Source: Deinococcus sp. YIM 134068
Lineage (GTDB): Bacteria > Deinococcota > Deinococci > Deinococcales > Deinococcaceae
Direction of reading: 5' to 3'
NCBI RefSeq assembly: GCF_036543075.1
Contig: NZ_JAZHPF010000036.1
Coordinates: forward strand, 1-24,829
DNA: 24,829 nucleotides
The translations under genes and the position numbers were made by a program. Within the stretch, counting starts at the first letter, position 1; the number at the start of each line of letters is the position of its first letter. Below, piece by piece: positions 1-9,094 of this stretch. The notes beneath the pieces are model-generated. The model was given only the letters and a program-made list of their open reading frames with translations, had not been told where the DNA came from and made no database searches.

Positions 1-683
<683 letters not shown>

Positions 684-738
684 GTGGTCCGTGGGGGGTG
701 GTGAGTGGGGGGTGGGCCGGTTCCACCCCCCACTCACC
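684..738. terminator. Heptad repeat forming a 16-bp perfect hairpin, probable bidirectional terminator
   Basis: Between the convergent ftsH and mscS stops. Bases 700-715 pair perfectly with 723-738 around the 7-nt loop GCCGGTT. The left side is also a degenerate 7-bp tandem: GTGGTCC, GTGGGGG, GTGGTGA, GTGGGGG, GTGG starting at 684, 691, 698, 705 and 712. There is no T-tract, so termination is inferred from position and stem stability. It could equally be a copy of the heptad repeat class seen elsewhere in the window. Confidence 0.6.
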
Positions 739-740
739 CC

Positions 741-1928
741 TTACTGTGACCGTTCCTCCTCTGGATCGCGCGTCTCGGCGGGCCTCACGGGGGCGTGAGT
801 CCGGTCCTGCGTAGCGCGTGGGTCCCGGCCCTCCAGCGCCTCGCGGGTCAGCTTGAGTTCGATGGGTCCGGCCCCCAGCGTGATCTTGCGCTGCGGGAAG
901 GGAATCTCGATCCCGGCCTCGTCCATCGCGATCTTGATGCGGCGGTTGAACTCGCGCCCGAGGGCGTACTGGCTCTTGGGCTGCACCTTGAAGAGGGCCT
1001 GCAACCGCACCCCGTCCGGCGTGAGTTGCGTGACGCCCTGCATCTCCGGTTCCTCCGTGAAGAAGGTGCTCCACTCCGGGTCCGTATGGAGTTCGCGGCC
1101 CACCGCCTCCAGCACCCGCAACGCATCGTCGATGTTCGCCGCGTAGGTCACGTCCACGGTGGCGACCACGCGCGACCAGTCCTTGCTGCTCACGCTGACG
1201 GTCAGGATTTGCCCGTTAGGGATGATGTGGACCGTGCCGTCGAGCGCCCGCAGGGCCGTGACGCGCAGGTTCAGCCGCTCCACACCGCCGCTCAGCCCGC
1301 CGTTGTTCACCGTGATCACGTCGCCGATCCCGTACTGGTCCTCCAGCAGGATGAAGAAGCCCGTGAACACGTCCTTGATGAGGCTCTGCGCGCCGAAGCC
1401 CACCGCGAGGCCGAGGACCGACACGCCCGCGAGGAGGCTCGTCGCGTTGACCCCCAGCGCCTGAAGCCCCGCGATGAGGCCGATCACCACCACAACGACC
1501 TTGAGGGTGCTCTCCACCACGCCCTTGAGCGTCTGGACGCGCACGGTGCGGCGGTTGAACTCCTCCTCCGGCACGATGCGCGAACTCAGCGATCCGATCA
1601 GGTTCCACGCGATAAGGGCGAGCGCCAGAATCACCACGACCTGCCCGGCGCTGTTGCGGAAGCCGCCTACGATGTCCTCGCCGAGGTCGAACAGGAAAGG
1701 CACGCTCGGCAGGTACGCGACCTGCGTGGCGACGGCGAGCCAGCCCACCGCCACCACGACCAGCCACAGCCACTTCAGCCCCGTCAGAAGCGGGCGGCGC
1801 ACATGTGGCTCCAGGGCGCGCAAGAGCGTCCGTCCGAAGCGGTAGAGCGCGTAGGCGACGAGCAGGGTGAGGCCGAGGCCCAGCCACACCTGCGGTTTTT
1901 GGAGTTGAAAGGTCAGTTCGTCCAGCAC
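741..1928 (-). CDS. MscS-family small-conductance mechanosensitive ion channel
   Basis: Predicted inner-membrane channel that opens under membrane tension to release solutes during hypo-osmotic shock. Hydrophobic segments lie at about residues 14-32, 52-73, 95-114, 138-159 and 162-197. The last is the pore-lining helix with the Gly/Ala-rich VLGLAVGFGAQSLIKDV signature, followed by GFFILLEDQYGIGD, which leads into the beta-rich cytoplasmic vestibule. At 395 aa with extra N-terminal helices it is longer than E. coli MscS, as is common for YkuT/YbdG-like members. The C-terminus is charged (rich in E, R and D). The start is a GTG at 1928, with AGAGG about 9 nt upstream as a modest ribosome binding site; no closer alternative looks better. 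It is transcribed alone, toward ftsH. Confidence 0.93.
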   Translation of the reverse strand: MLDELTFQLQKPQVWLGLGLTLLVAYALYRFGRTLLRALEPHVRRPLLTGLKWLWLVVVAVGWLAVATQVAYLPSVPFLFDLGEDIVGGFRNSAGQVVVILALALIAWNLIGSLSSRIVPEEEFNRRTVRVQTLKGVVESTLKVVVVVIGLIAGLQALGVNATSLLAGVSVLGLAVGFGAQSLIKDVFTGFFILLEDQYGIGDVITVNNGGLSGGVERLNLRVTALRALDGTVHIIPNGQILTVSVSSKDWSRVVATVDVTYAANIDDALRVLEAVGRELHTDPEWSTFFTEEPEMQGVTQLTPDGVRLQALFKVQPKSQYALGREFNRRIKIAMDEAGIEIPFPQRKITLGAGPIELKLTREALEGRDPRATQDRTHAPVRPAETRDPEEERSQ

Positions 1929-2049
1929 CGGCCCAGCCTCTCACACGTCGCCGGGAGAACCGTTAGAGAACCTTGCCGGAGTGGGCGGGACAGACGGGGT
2001 GGACGATATTCCCTTCGCTGACAGGGAAGACGATAGAAGCTGTGTCTTT

Positions 2050-2088
2050 CTCCCTCCCCCCCGGTGGGAGAGGGCCGGGGTGAGGGGG
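2050..2088. repeat. Dispersed GC-rich palindromic repeat (family A)
   Basis: Lies between the plsX stop and the mscS start. Read on the minus strand it has the form CCCTCACCCC-GG-CCCTCTCCC followed by a G-rich return arm (GGGGGGAGGGAG), so it can fold into a hairpin. It is close in design to the copies at about 11351, 14381, 15938 and 24671. It may also act as the terminator of the plsX transcript. The rest of 1929-2118 holds a weak TTCCCT/AGGGAA inverted repeat and no convincing promoter. Confidence 0.6.
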
Positions 2089-2118
2089 CGACGTGACGAC
2101 TCAGCCGCCCTTCCCCGC

Positions 2119-3168
2119 CTATCCCCCCTGCGGGGCCAGCGCCGCCTCCAGCCGCGCGATCAGGTTGGTCTCATGGGCGCGTGAGGCCCGCAGGAGGGCG
2201 TTCTTGACCGCCCTGGCATCCGCACTTCCGTGCCCGATGAAGGTCAGGCCGCGCACGCCGAGGAGGATGCTCGCCCCGTAGGTGCTGGGGTCCATCCGCT
2301 CGGCGAGGCCCCGCAATGCCCCGCGCACGAGGAAACCTCCCACCTTCGTCTTGAGACTGCTTCCCAATGCGTCGCGCACCCAGCCGAACAGCACCTTCGC
2401 CTCGCCCTCCGCGAGTTTGAGGACCACGTTACCCGTGAAGCCGTCCGTCACCACGATGTCGGTCGTGCCCGCGAAGATGTCCCGGCCCTCGACGTTGCCG
2501 TGGAAATTGACGCCCTTCCCGTTCAACTCACGCAGGAGCGCGTGCGCCTCCAGCACCATCTGGCTGCCCTTGTGGTCCTCCTCGCCGATGGAGAGCAGGC
2601 CCACGGTGGGGTCGGCCTGATCCTCCACGACCCGCAGGTACACGGTGGCGAGGCGTGCCCATTGAGCGAGGTAGGCGGGCTTCACGTCGGCGTTCGCGCC
2701 CACGTCGAGCAGGGTGACGAAGCCCTTCTTGCTTGGCAGGTGGGTGAGGATGGCGGGACGGTCCACGCCCTTCACGCGCCCCAGGGTGAACAGCGCCGAG
2801 GCCATCGTCGCGCCGCTGTGGCCCATGCTGACGGCGGCGGCGGCGCGGCCCTCCTTCACCAGCCGGGTGCAGACGTTGATGCTCGCCCCGGCGCGGCCCC
2901 GCACGTCGCTGGCGTGTTCGTCCATGCCGATCACGTCGGGCGCGTCCACCACGTCGATGGGCAGACTCACGCTCCCGGCGTGCTTGCCGAGTTCGCTGTG
3001 GAGCCGCACCCGCTCGCCGACGAGGAGGACGGGCACCCCCGCGCGGGCCGCCTGCACCGCTCCCGCCACGTTGGGCGCGGCCCCGTGGTCGCCGCCGACC
3101 GCATCGAGGGCGATAGGCAGGGCGGTCGTGGGGATGCCCGTGGTGGCGGGAGCGCCCTTAGCGGTCAT
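2119..3168 (-). CDS. plsX: Phosphate acyltransferase PlsX
   Basis: Makes acyl-phosphate from acyl-ACP and phosphate, the first step of phosphatidic acid synthesis by the PlsX/PlsY route. It is a peripheral membrane enzyme. The N-terminal signature is LDAVGGDHG (residues 21-29; usually MDAMGGD), followed by SMGHSGATMASALFTLGR and LLDVGANADVKPAYLAQWA, then GNVEGRDIFAGTTDIVVTDGFTGNVVLK, all family hallmarks. 349 aa is a normal length. The ATG at 3168 lies inside the 3' end of the upstream NYN gene (11-bp overlap, ATG at 3168, upstream stop at 3158-3160), indicating translational coupling. It is not next to fabD/fabH as in many bacteria. The short extension before LPIALDAVGG (residues 1-17) is unusual but still consistent with this start. 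Confidence 0.96.
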   Translation of the reverse strand: MTAKGAPATTGIPTTALPIALDAVGGDHGAAPNVAGAVQAARAGVPVLLVGERVRLHSELGKHAGSVSLPIDVVDAPDVIGMDEHASDVRGRAGASINVCTRLVKEGRAAAAVSMGHSGATMASALFTLGRVKGVDRPAILTHLPSKKGFVTLLDVGANADVKPAYLAQWARLATVYLRVVEDQADPTVGLLSIGEEDHKGSQMVLEAHALLRELNGKGVNFHGNVEGRDIFAGTTDIVVTDGFTGNVVLKLAEGEAKVLFGWVRDALGSSLKTKVGGFLVRGALRGLAERMDPSTYGASILLGVRGLTFIGHGSADARAVKNALLRASRAHETNLIARLEAALAPQGG

Positions 3169-3757
3169 CGGCGTCGGTCAGGGGGGCCGTCACGTAGTAC
3201 GGGCGGCTCTCGGCCCCGCGCGTCTCGCCGCGCTGCTCGCTGGGCAGGCGGTAGCCGGGCCGCTCGACCTGCTCGCGGATGTCCTTGAAGTCCACGTAGG
3301 TGTCGGCGGCGTTCCGCAACTCGTAGCTCGTCATCTCCGGGATGCTCGCCACGATCACCCGCTTGCCGCGCGCCCGCAGCACCTCCACCGGGCGCTCGAA
3401 GTCGCCGTCGCCCGTCAGCAGCACCGCCGTGTCGTAGCGCGTGTCGGTGGTCAGCAGGTCGGTCACGATCTCGATGTCGAGGCTCGCCCGGCGCTGGGTG
3501 TCGCCGTGTTCGTCGGTGGACTCCCGCAGGGGCCGGGTCCGCACCGTGTAGCCCATGTAGGTCAGCGCGTCGATGAAGCGTTTCTGCTTGTCGTCCATCG
3601 GCAGGGGCACCGCCGTGTAGTAGAAGGCGTTGTGCAGCACGCCGTGGCCGCCGAAGTATTCCAGAATCTTGCGGTGGTCGAAGTTCCACCCCAGCCGCTT
3701 GGCCGCCGCGTACACGTTGGCACCGTCAATAAAGAGTGCAATCCGTTCCATCGTCAT
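3158..3757 (-). CDS. NYN-domain (LabA/DUF88, PIN-like) putative ribonuclease
   Basis: Predicted metal-dependent RNase fold. The N-terminal strand carries FIDGANVY with Asp11 and Asn14. Further acidic residues expected at the PIN-like active site are in LDIEIVTDL (Asp94, Asp100) and LLTGDGDFERPVEVLRARG (Asp117, Asp119), followed by the typical V-I-V-A-S strand and an E-L-R-N-A-A-D helix. The core ends near residue 165; the last ~35 residues are polar and probably disordered. The start is taken at ATG 3757 (M-T-M-E-R-I), with ATG 3751 an alternative; AAAGG lies 4 nt upstream of 3757. It is the first gene of a two-gene unit with plsX. The substrate is unknown, and the linkage to lipid synthesis is only by overlap. 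Confidence 0.87.
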   Translation of the reverse strand: MTMERIALFIDGANVYAAAKRLGWNFDHRKILEYFGGHGVLHNAFYYTAVPLPMDDKQKRFIDALTYMGYTVRTRPLRESTDEHGDTQRRASLDIEIVTDLLTTDTRYDTAVLLTGDGDFERPVEVLRARGKRVIVASIPEMTSYELRNAADTYVDFKDIREQVERPGYRLPSEQRGETRGAESRPYYVTAPLTDADDR

Positions 3758-3804
3758 CCTGCCTTTCGCATCTGCCGCCGCTGAGGTGGGCGGACATGGG
3801 CCAC

Positions 3805-3834
3805 AGGATAAGGGAGCACCGTCACTTCCCTCAA
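3805..3834 (-). promoter_or_regulatory. Candidate sigma-A promoter for the NYN-plsX unit
   Basis: On the minus strand TTGAGG (829-834) is separated by 18 nt from TATCCT (805-810), about 48 nt upstream of the NYN start. This gives a short leader. No experimental support; the match is moderate. Confidence 0.45.
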
Positions 3835-3873
3835 TGCTCGTCTGGAGGGGCGGGGCACGGGGTCGCCCGTCGC

Positions 3874-3894
3874 CAGCTTCCAGCCGCCAGAAAG
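3874..3894. repeat. Heptad repeat, CAGCNNN type
   Basis: Three consecutive 7-mers CAGCTTC, CAGCCGC, CAGAAAG starting at 3874, 3881 and 3888, in the gap between the DUF309 stop and the NYN promoter. The same first two heptads occur in reverse orientation at 11451-11475. No gene is seen in 3758-3908. Confidence 0.55.
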
Positions 3895-3908
3895 AGGGGC
3901 AGAACGCT

Positions 3909-4238
3909 TCAGGATTCCTCCACGCGCGGGCGCAGGCTTGAATCGTGTAACGCCTCCCACACCTCCGCGCGCAACCGGGCGAGGTGGACGCCGCCGTACT
4001 CGGCGGGCAGGCGGTCCAGATACGCCTCCGCCTTATGGAAGTTGCGGTGGGCGAGGCTGCCGTGGTGCCAGCGCTTGTGCAACGCGGCGGCGAGGAGGAT
4101 CAGGGCCTGGATGAAGTGCCGCTCGTCGCCGCTCGCATGCATCCACGGTCCCTCCCAGGCCTCGTGCGCCTCCCACCACTCACCCGCGTCGAAGAGCCGG
4201 GCACCCGCCCTCAACTCCTCCCTCAGCCCCTCCATCAT
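3909..4238 (-). CDS. DUF309 family protein
   Basis: Small all-helical protein of unknown function; 109 aa. The family signature is clear: FDAGEWWEAHEAWEGPW with the conserved E23, H25 and E26, then RHFIQALILLAAALHKRWHHGSLA and a repeat-like helix ending Y-L-D-R-L. The start is set at ATG 4238 (M-M-E-G) because a TAGGGT box (4245-4250 on the minus strand) ends 6 nt upstream. That is the leaderless arrangement seen in several neighbours; ATG 4235 is the alternative. It is divergent from trxA, with only 95 bp between the starts. The conserved His/Glu cluster suggests metal binding, but no reaction is known for the family. Confidence 0.88.
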   Translation of the reverse strand: MMEGLREELRAGARLFDAGEWWEAHEAWEGPWMHASGDERHFIQALILLAAALHKRWHHGSLAHRNFHKAEAYLDRLPAEYGGVHLARLRAEVWEALHDSSLRPRVEES

Positions 4239-4244
4239 CCCCCC

Positions 4245-4250
4245 ACCCTA
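4245..4250 (-). promoter_or_regulatory. TAGGGT -10 box, leaderless-type promoter of the DUF309 gene
   Basis: TANNNT element ending 6 nt before ATG 4238 with no Shine-Dalgarno sequence. No TTGACA-like -35 is visible at 16-18 nt. Confidence 0.55.
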
Positions 4251-4321
4251 GCGTTGAGTGGGCATGAACGGCGGGTTATCCACCGTCCATCTTCTCCCTA
4301 TCCGCCCCCATCCCCCGGCGC

Positions 4322-4327
4322 TAGACT
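4322..4327 (+). promoter_or_regulatory. TAGACT -10 box, leaderless-type promoter of trxA
   Basis: TANNNT element ending 6 nt before ATG 4334. No ribosome binding site fits in the 6-nt gap, so the mRNA is probably leaderless. Confidence 0.6.
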
Positions 4328-4333
4328 GTCCTC

Positions 4334-4672
4334 ATGAAGCCTTTGGAACTTACGGACAGCAACTTCCGGGACGAGATCGGAAGCGGCCTGACTCTGGTCG
4401 ACTTCTGGGCACCGTGGTGCGGTCCCTGCCGCATCATCGCCCCGGTCGTCGAGGAACTCGCCGGGCAGTACGAGGGCCGCGTCAAGGTCGGCAAGCTCAA
4501 CGTGGACGACAACCCCGTTACCCAGGGCCAGTTCCGCGTCATGAGCATCCCCACCCTGATCCTCTTCAAGGACGGCCAGCCCGTCGAGGGCATGGTGGGT
4601 GCCCAGCCCAAGCGCGCCTTCGAGGCGTTGCTCGACAAGTACGCCGAGCCTGCCGCCGTCACGGCAAACTGA
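4334..4672 (+). CDS. trxA: Thioredoxin
   Basis: Cytoplasmic dithiol-disulfide oxidoreductase. The active site is [10 protein letters not shown] with Cys29 and Cys32 in the canonical WCGPC. The cis-proline loop [20 protein letters not shown] follows as expected, and [10 protein letters not shown] is the usual central strand. 112 aa is the normal one-domain length, with a short Ala/Val-rich tail (PAAVTAN). There is no signal peptide. The start codon is fixed by the TAGACT box 6 nt upstream and by homology (M-K-P-L-E-L-T-D). It is monocistronic: a hairpin with a short T-rich tail follows the stop. It probably works with a thioredoxin reductase encoded elsewhere. Confidence 0.97.
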   Translation: MKPLELTDSNFRDEIGSGLTLVDFWAPWCGPCRIIAPVVEELAGQYEGRVKVGKLNVDDNPVTQGQFRVMSIPTLILFKDGQPVEGMVGAQPKRAFEALLDKYAEPAAVTAN

Positions 4673-4690
4673 GCGCCGATTCTCTTGATG

Positions 4691-4719
4691 GGGCCGCCTC
4701 TTCCGGGGGTGGCTCTTTC
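4691..4719 (+). terminator. Intrinsic-terminator-like hairpin after trxA
   Basis: GCCGCC (693-698) pairs with GGTGGC (708-713, one G-T wobble) over a 9-nt loop, followed by TCTTTC, 18 nt after the trxA stop. The T-tract is weak. Confidence 0.55.
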
Positions 4720-4734
4720 GCATTGGGTCGGATG

Positions 4735-4766
4735 GTCTAACAGTCTGACAGTCTGACCGTCGAACC
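4735..4766. repeat. Octad tandem repeat, GTCTGACM type
   Basis: Four 8-bp units beginning at 4735, 4743, 4751 and 4759 (GTCTAACA, GTCTGACA, GTCTGACC, GTCGAACC). The diverged reverse arm GGTTTGACC lies near 4789-4797. It is in the convergent gap between trxA and the serine hydrolase. Its design matches the heptad repeats of the window but with an 8-bp period. Confidence 0.6.
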
Positions 4767-4801
4767 GCTCAAGGAGGTCTCTCTAGACGGTTTGACCGCC
4801 C

Positions 4802-5374
4802 CTAAAAGCGCGAGACCTCCGGCGGCGTCCAGGCGTGCAGGGCCTCGCCGAGCAGGATTTCGCCCTCCTCCCAGTCGCCGTGCCCGCTCGCCACGTTGAT
4901 GTGGCCGACCTCGCCCGCTGAGACGAAGGCGGCGTCCCAGGCGTCGGCGAACGCCTCAGCCCGCTCGAAGCTCACGTAGGGATCGTTCTCGCTGGCGATG
5001 ACGAGGGCCGGGAAGGGCAGCGGGGAGAGCGGCACGGGGGCGAGCTGCCGCACGGCGGGAGCCAGTTCTTCCATGTTCGCCTGTTCCGCGTCGGTCGGGC
5101 TGACGAGGAGGGCACCTCGCACCCGCTCATGCCCGCCGTACAACCGCGCCCAGTGGACGATGGTCAGCACGCCGCACGAGTGTCCGACGAGGACGAGTTC
5201 ACCGGGCGTCGCCTCCACGACCTCCTGAAGCCGCGCCGTCCAACCCTCCGCCGTCGGTGCTTCGGGGTCATCCTGCCGCACGCGCGCGGCCCCGAACTTC
5301 TCGGTCCAGAGGGTGTTCCAATGGTCCGGGCCGCTGTCGCCCAGGCCGGGAACGATGACGAGGGTGGGGGTCAT
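4802..5374 (-). CDS. RBBP9/YdeN-type alpha/beta serine hydrolase
   Basis: Small cytoplasmic alpha/beta-hydrolase (190 aa, typical for this family). The oxyanion/N-terminal strand is VIVPGLGDSGPDHW, a YdeN/RBBP9 hallmark. The nucleophile elbow is GHSCG with Ser66. The acid is Asp131 in ASENDPYVS, and the base is probably His158 in GEVGHINVASGHGDW. Physiological substrate unknown; relatives are esterases or of undefined activity. ATG 5374 is supported by a TACCTT box ending 6 nt upstream. It lies downstream of the rplQ terminator, so it is its own transcription unit and not part of the ribosomal operon. Confidence 0.9.
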   Translation of the reverse strand: MTPTLVIVPGLGDSGPDHWNTLWTEKFGAARVRQDDPEAPTAEGWTARLQEVVEATPGELVLVGHSCGVLTIVHWARLYGGHERVRGALLVSPTDAEQANMEELAPAVRQLAPVPLSPLPFPALVIASENDPYVSFERAEAFADAWDAAFVSAGEVGHINVASGHGDWEEGEILLGEALHAWTPPEVSRF

Positions 5375-5380
5375 GGGGGG

Positions 5381-5386
5381 AAGGTA
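5381..5386 (-). promoter_or_regulatory. TACCTT -10 box, leaderless-type promoter of the serine hydrolase
   Basis: Ends 6 nt before ATG 5374 on the minus strand. A run of C instead of a Shine-Dalgarno fills the gap. The heptad repeat at 5388-5425 starts immediately upstream, where a -35 would be. Confidence 0.55.
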
Positions 5387-5387
5387 T

Positions 5388-5425
5388 CAGCTTTCAGCGG
5401 TCAGCCGTCAGCCGTCAGCAAACAG
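5388..5425. repeat. Heptad repeat, CAGCNNN type
   Basis: Five exact-period 7-mers beginning CAGC at 5388, 5395, 5402, 5409 and 5416 (tails TTT, GGT, CGT, CGT, AAA), then CAG. It is sandwiched between the rplQ terminator and the hydrolase promoter, so it fills almost the whole spacer. Confidence 0.75.
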
Positions 5426-5446
5426 AAAAACCCCGCCGAAGCGGGG
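5426..5446 (-). terminator. Intrinsic terminator of the infA-rplQ operon
   Basis: On the minus strand CCCCGC (441-446 side), loop TTCG, GCGGGG, then TTTTT CTGTTT. It is a UUCG-tetraloop hairpin with a U-tract, 19 nt past the rplQ stop. The clearest terminator in the window. Confidence 0.9.
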
Positions 5447-5465
5447 CTGTGGGGCATGTCTGGAC

Positions 5466-5816
<351 letters not shown>

Positions 5817-5866
5817 GGGGTCTCCTTTGGGAAGCAGGCGCGGGCAGAGTTACCCGCGCACTGGAA

Positions 5867-6871
5867 TTAGTCTCTGAGGGCCAGCCCGAACTGGGCGAGC
5901 TGCTGCTTGATCTCGTCGAGGCTGCGCTCGCCGATGCCGGGAACCTTCTTCAGGTCACGGTCACTCAGGGCGCACAGGGCGTCCACGCTGTCGATGCCTT
6001 CCTCCTTGAGGGAGTGCAGCACGCGGGTGGTCAGCCCCAGGCCCTCCAGCGTCACGCGGGGCGTGTCGAGGTCGGCGGGGTACGGCTGGGGGTTGATGCT
6101 CAGCTCCGGCTGCCGGGGCAGGTCGTACACACTCGGCAGGCTCGTCGGCGCGGCGGGCGTGTAGACGGGCTGCACGTCGGGCACGGTGACGGCGGGCAGC
6201 GTCTCCACGTTGCCGAACACCGTCAGCTCGTCGCGCAGAATCTCCACGGCCTTGTCGAGCGCGTCCTGCGGCCCGGTCGAGCCGTCGGTCCAGACGCGCA
6301 GGATCAGGCGGTCGAGGTCGGTCTGCTGGCCCACGCGGGTGTTCTCGACGTGGTAGGCGACGCGGCGCACGGGCGAGAACACGGCGTCCACCGGAATCGA
6401 GTTGATGCGGTCCTTCGTGGCGTGCTTGTCGGCGGGGACGTAGCCCTCGCCCTCCTCCACGCGCACCTCCATCACCAGCTTGCCGTCCTCGGCGAGGGTG
6501 GCGATGGTCAGGTCCGGGTTCACGATCTCGGCGTCACTAGGCACCTCGAAGGCACTCGCCCGCACCACGCCCTCACCCTGGGCACGCAGGGTCAGCGTCT
6601 TGGGGCCGGGCGCGTGGAACCTCACGACGAGTTCCTTGAGGTTGAGGATCAGGCGGATCACGTCCTCGCGGACGCCGGGGATGGTGGAGAACTCGTGCAG
6701 GACGTCCTCGATGTACACGCTGGTCACGGCGGTACCGGGAATCGAGGACATCAGGATGCGGCGAACGGGGTTCCCGATGGTGACCCCGTAGCCGCGCGTG
6801 AGCGGTTCGAGCACGAACTCGCCGTAATCGCCGTCGACGCGGGCTTTCAATTGGGGGCGCTTTTGGTCCAT
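5867..6871 (-). CDS. rpoA: DNA-directed RNA polymerase subunit alpha
   Basis: Assembly platform of RNA polymerase. The N-terminal domain (about 1-230) has the dimer signature GVTIGNPVRRILMSSIPG. A long Pro-rich linker (about 232-270) precedes the DNA/activator-binding C-terminal domain. There, TTRVLHSLKEEG keeps the DNA-contacting Arg (Arg283, equivalent to E. coli R265). It has His and Ser where E. coli has N268 and C269, and Arg316 where E. coli has K298. This resembles the Thermus pattern. 334 aa is normal. ATG 6871 has GGGAGG 5 nt upstream, placed right after the rpsD stop (11-nt gap). Confidence 0.98.
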   Translation of the reverse strand: MDQKRPQLKARVDGDYGEFVLEPLTRGYGVTIGNPVRRILMSSIPGTAVTSVYIEDVLHEFSTIPGVREDVIRLILNLKELVVRFHAPGPKTLTLRAQGEGVVRASAFEVPSDAEIVNPDLTIATLAEDGKLVMEVRVEEGEGYVPADKHATKDRINSIPVDAVFSPVRRVAYHVENTRVGQQTDLDRLILRVWTDGSTGPQDALDKAVEILRDELTVFGNVETLPAVTVPDVQPVYTPAAPTSLPSVYDLPRQPELSINPQPYPADLDTPRVTLEGLGLTTRVLHSLKEEGIDSVDALCALSDRDLKKVPGIGERSLDEIKQQLAQFGLALRD

Positions 6872-6882
6872 TGGGGCCTCCC

Positions 6883-7503
<621 letters not shown>

Positions 7504-7650
7504 GTCTTGATTCTCCTTGCGGTGCGTGCCGGAGAGGGGCACGTCACCGGGTCAGGCGGCCCTCTGGTGCCCGTTCCCTCGCCGGTGGTGCGGCTTTCAC
7601 GTCACGCTGGACGCGGCGGGAACGGGGCAGGTGGGCCGCTGCTGCGCCGT
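7504..7650 (-). promoter_or_regulatory. Structured rpsK-rpsD intergenic region, candidate r-protein control element
   Basis: Contains no gene. CCCGTTCCC (7570-7578) plus CGCCG (7580-7584) pairs with CGGCG (7614-7618) and GGGAACGGG (7618-7626), giving a stem of about 13 bp with one bulge enclosing ~30 nt. Next to it GTGCC (7526-7530), GGGCAC (7537-7542) and GTGCCC (7567-7572) offer two mutually exclusive pairings. The position just before rpsD suggests an S4-responsive or processing element; function is inferred only. Confidence 0.4.
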
Positions 7651-8430
<780 letters not shown>

Positions 8431-8432
8431 GC

Positions 8433-8546
8433 TTAACCCTGCCTCTGCTTGTGCTTGACGTTGGTGCAGATGACCACGACGCGCCCATGACGGCGGATCA
8501 CCTTGCAGTTGTCGCACATCCTCTTGACACTGCTCCGAACTTTCAT
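8433..8546 (-). CDS. rpmJ: 50S ribosomal protein bL36
   Basis: 37-residue large-subunit protein. The translation starts [14 protein letters not shown] and ends K-H-K-Q-R-Q-G. Cys11, Cys14, Cys27 and His32 form the Cys3-His zinc site, so this is the zinc-containing form. ATG 8546 has AGGAGG about 5 nt upstream. It sits between infA and rpsM, its conserved place in the alpha operon; a 114-nt gap separates it from infA. Confidence 0.97.
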   Translation of the reverse strand: MKVRSSVKRMCDNCKVIRRHGRVVVICTNVKHKQRQG

Positions 8547-8572
8547 GCTTCCTCCTCGCAGCCGCCTCACGT

Positions 8573-8592
8573 CGCCGCCCATCATGGCGGCG
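8573..8592 (-). other. Hairpin in the infA-rpmJ spacer
   Basis: CGCCGCC (8573-8579) pairs perfectly with GGCGGCG (8586-8592) around CATCAT, in the 114-nt gap between infA and rpmJ. There is no T-tract, so it is more likely an mRNA processing or attenuation structure than a terminator. Confidence 0.4.
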
Positions 8593-8659
8593 CGCCCGGC
8601 AGCGCTCGACCCCCCACCTCTCCCGGCGGGGAATCTGTTGGGTACCCCGGCCCGAAACG

Positions 8660-8918
<259 letters not shown>

Positions 8919-8950
8919 GCAACCTCCCGGCCTGATACAAGCCAAAGGAG

Positions 8951-8980
8951 AAGTTAGCACGGCGGCCCGGAAAGAGGCAA
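8951..8980 (-). promoter_or_regulatory. Promoter of the infA-rplQ operon
   Basis: Minus strand: -35 TTGCCT (8975-8980), an 18-nt spacer ending TGC, then -10 TAACTT (8951-8956), an extended -10 (TGnTAACTT). The expected start near 8944 leaves a leader of about 26 nt including the Shine-Dalgarno. The tRNA-Ala promoter has the same -35 and the same TGC extension. Confidence 0.7.
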
Positions 8981-9082
8981 GCGCAGGTGACAGTTCGGGT
9001 GTGGGTCCTCCCGTTCTGAGGACGTGGAAGGGCCACCGCCGGGCCAGCCGCCCCCCTCCCTCCTGACCGCCCCGGCAGACGT

Positions 9083-9088
9083 TACCCT
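9083..9088 (+). promoter_or_regulatory. TACCCT -10 box, leaderless-type promoter of the serine hydrolase
   Basis: TANNNT ending 6 nt before ATG 9095. Only G/C fills the gap, and there is no Shine-Dalgarno. Confidence 0.55.
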
Positions 9089-9094
9089 GCCCCC

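Noticed and set aside
1981..2184. 67-codon plus-strand ORF between mscS and plsX
   Set aside because: It is mostly family A repeat and the antisense of the plsX 3' end; no ribosome binding site and no motif.
4735..4766. Possible CRISPR-like array (regular GTCTGAC units)
   Set aside because: Units are 8 bp with no spacers; it belongs to the short-period tandem class. No array with 25-40 bp repeats and unique spacers exists in the window.
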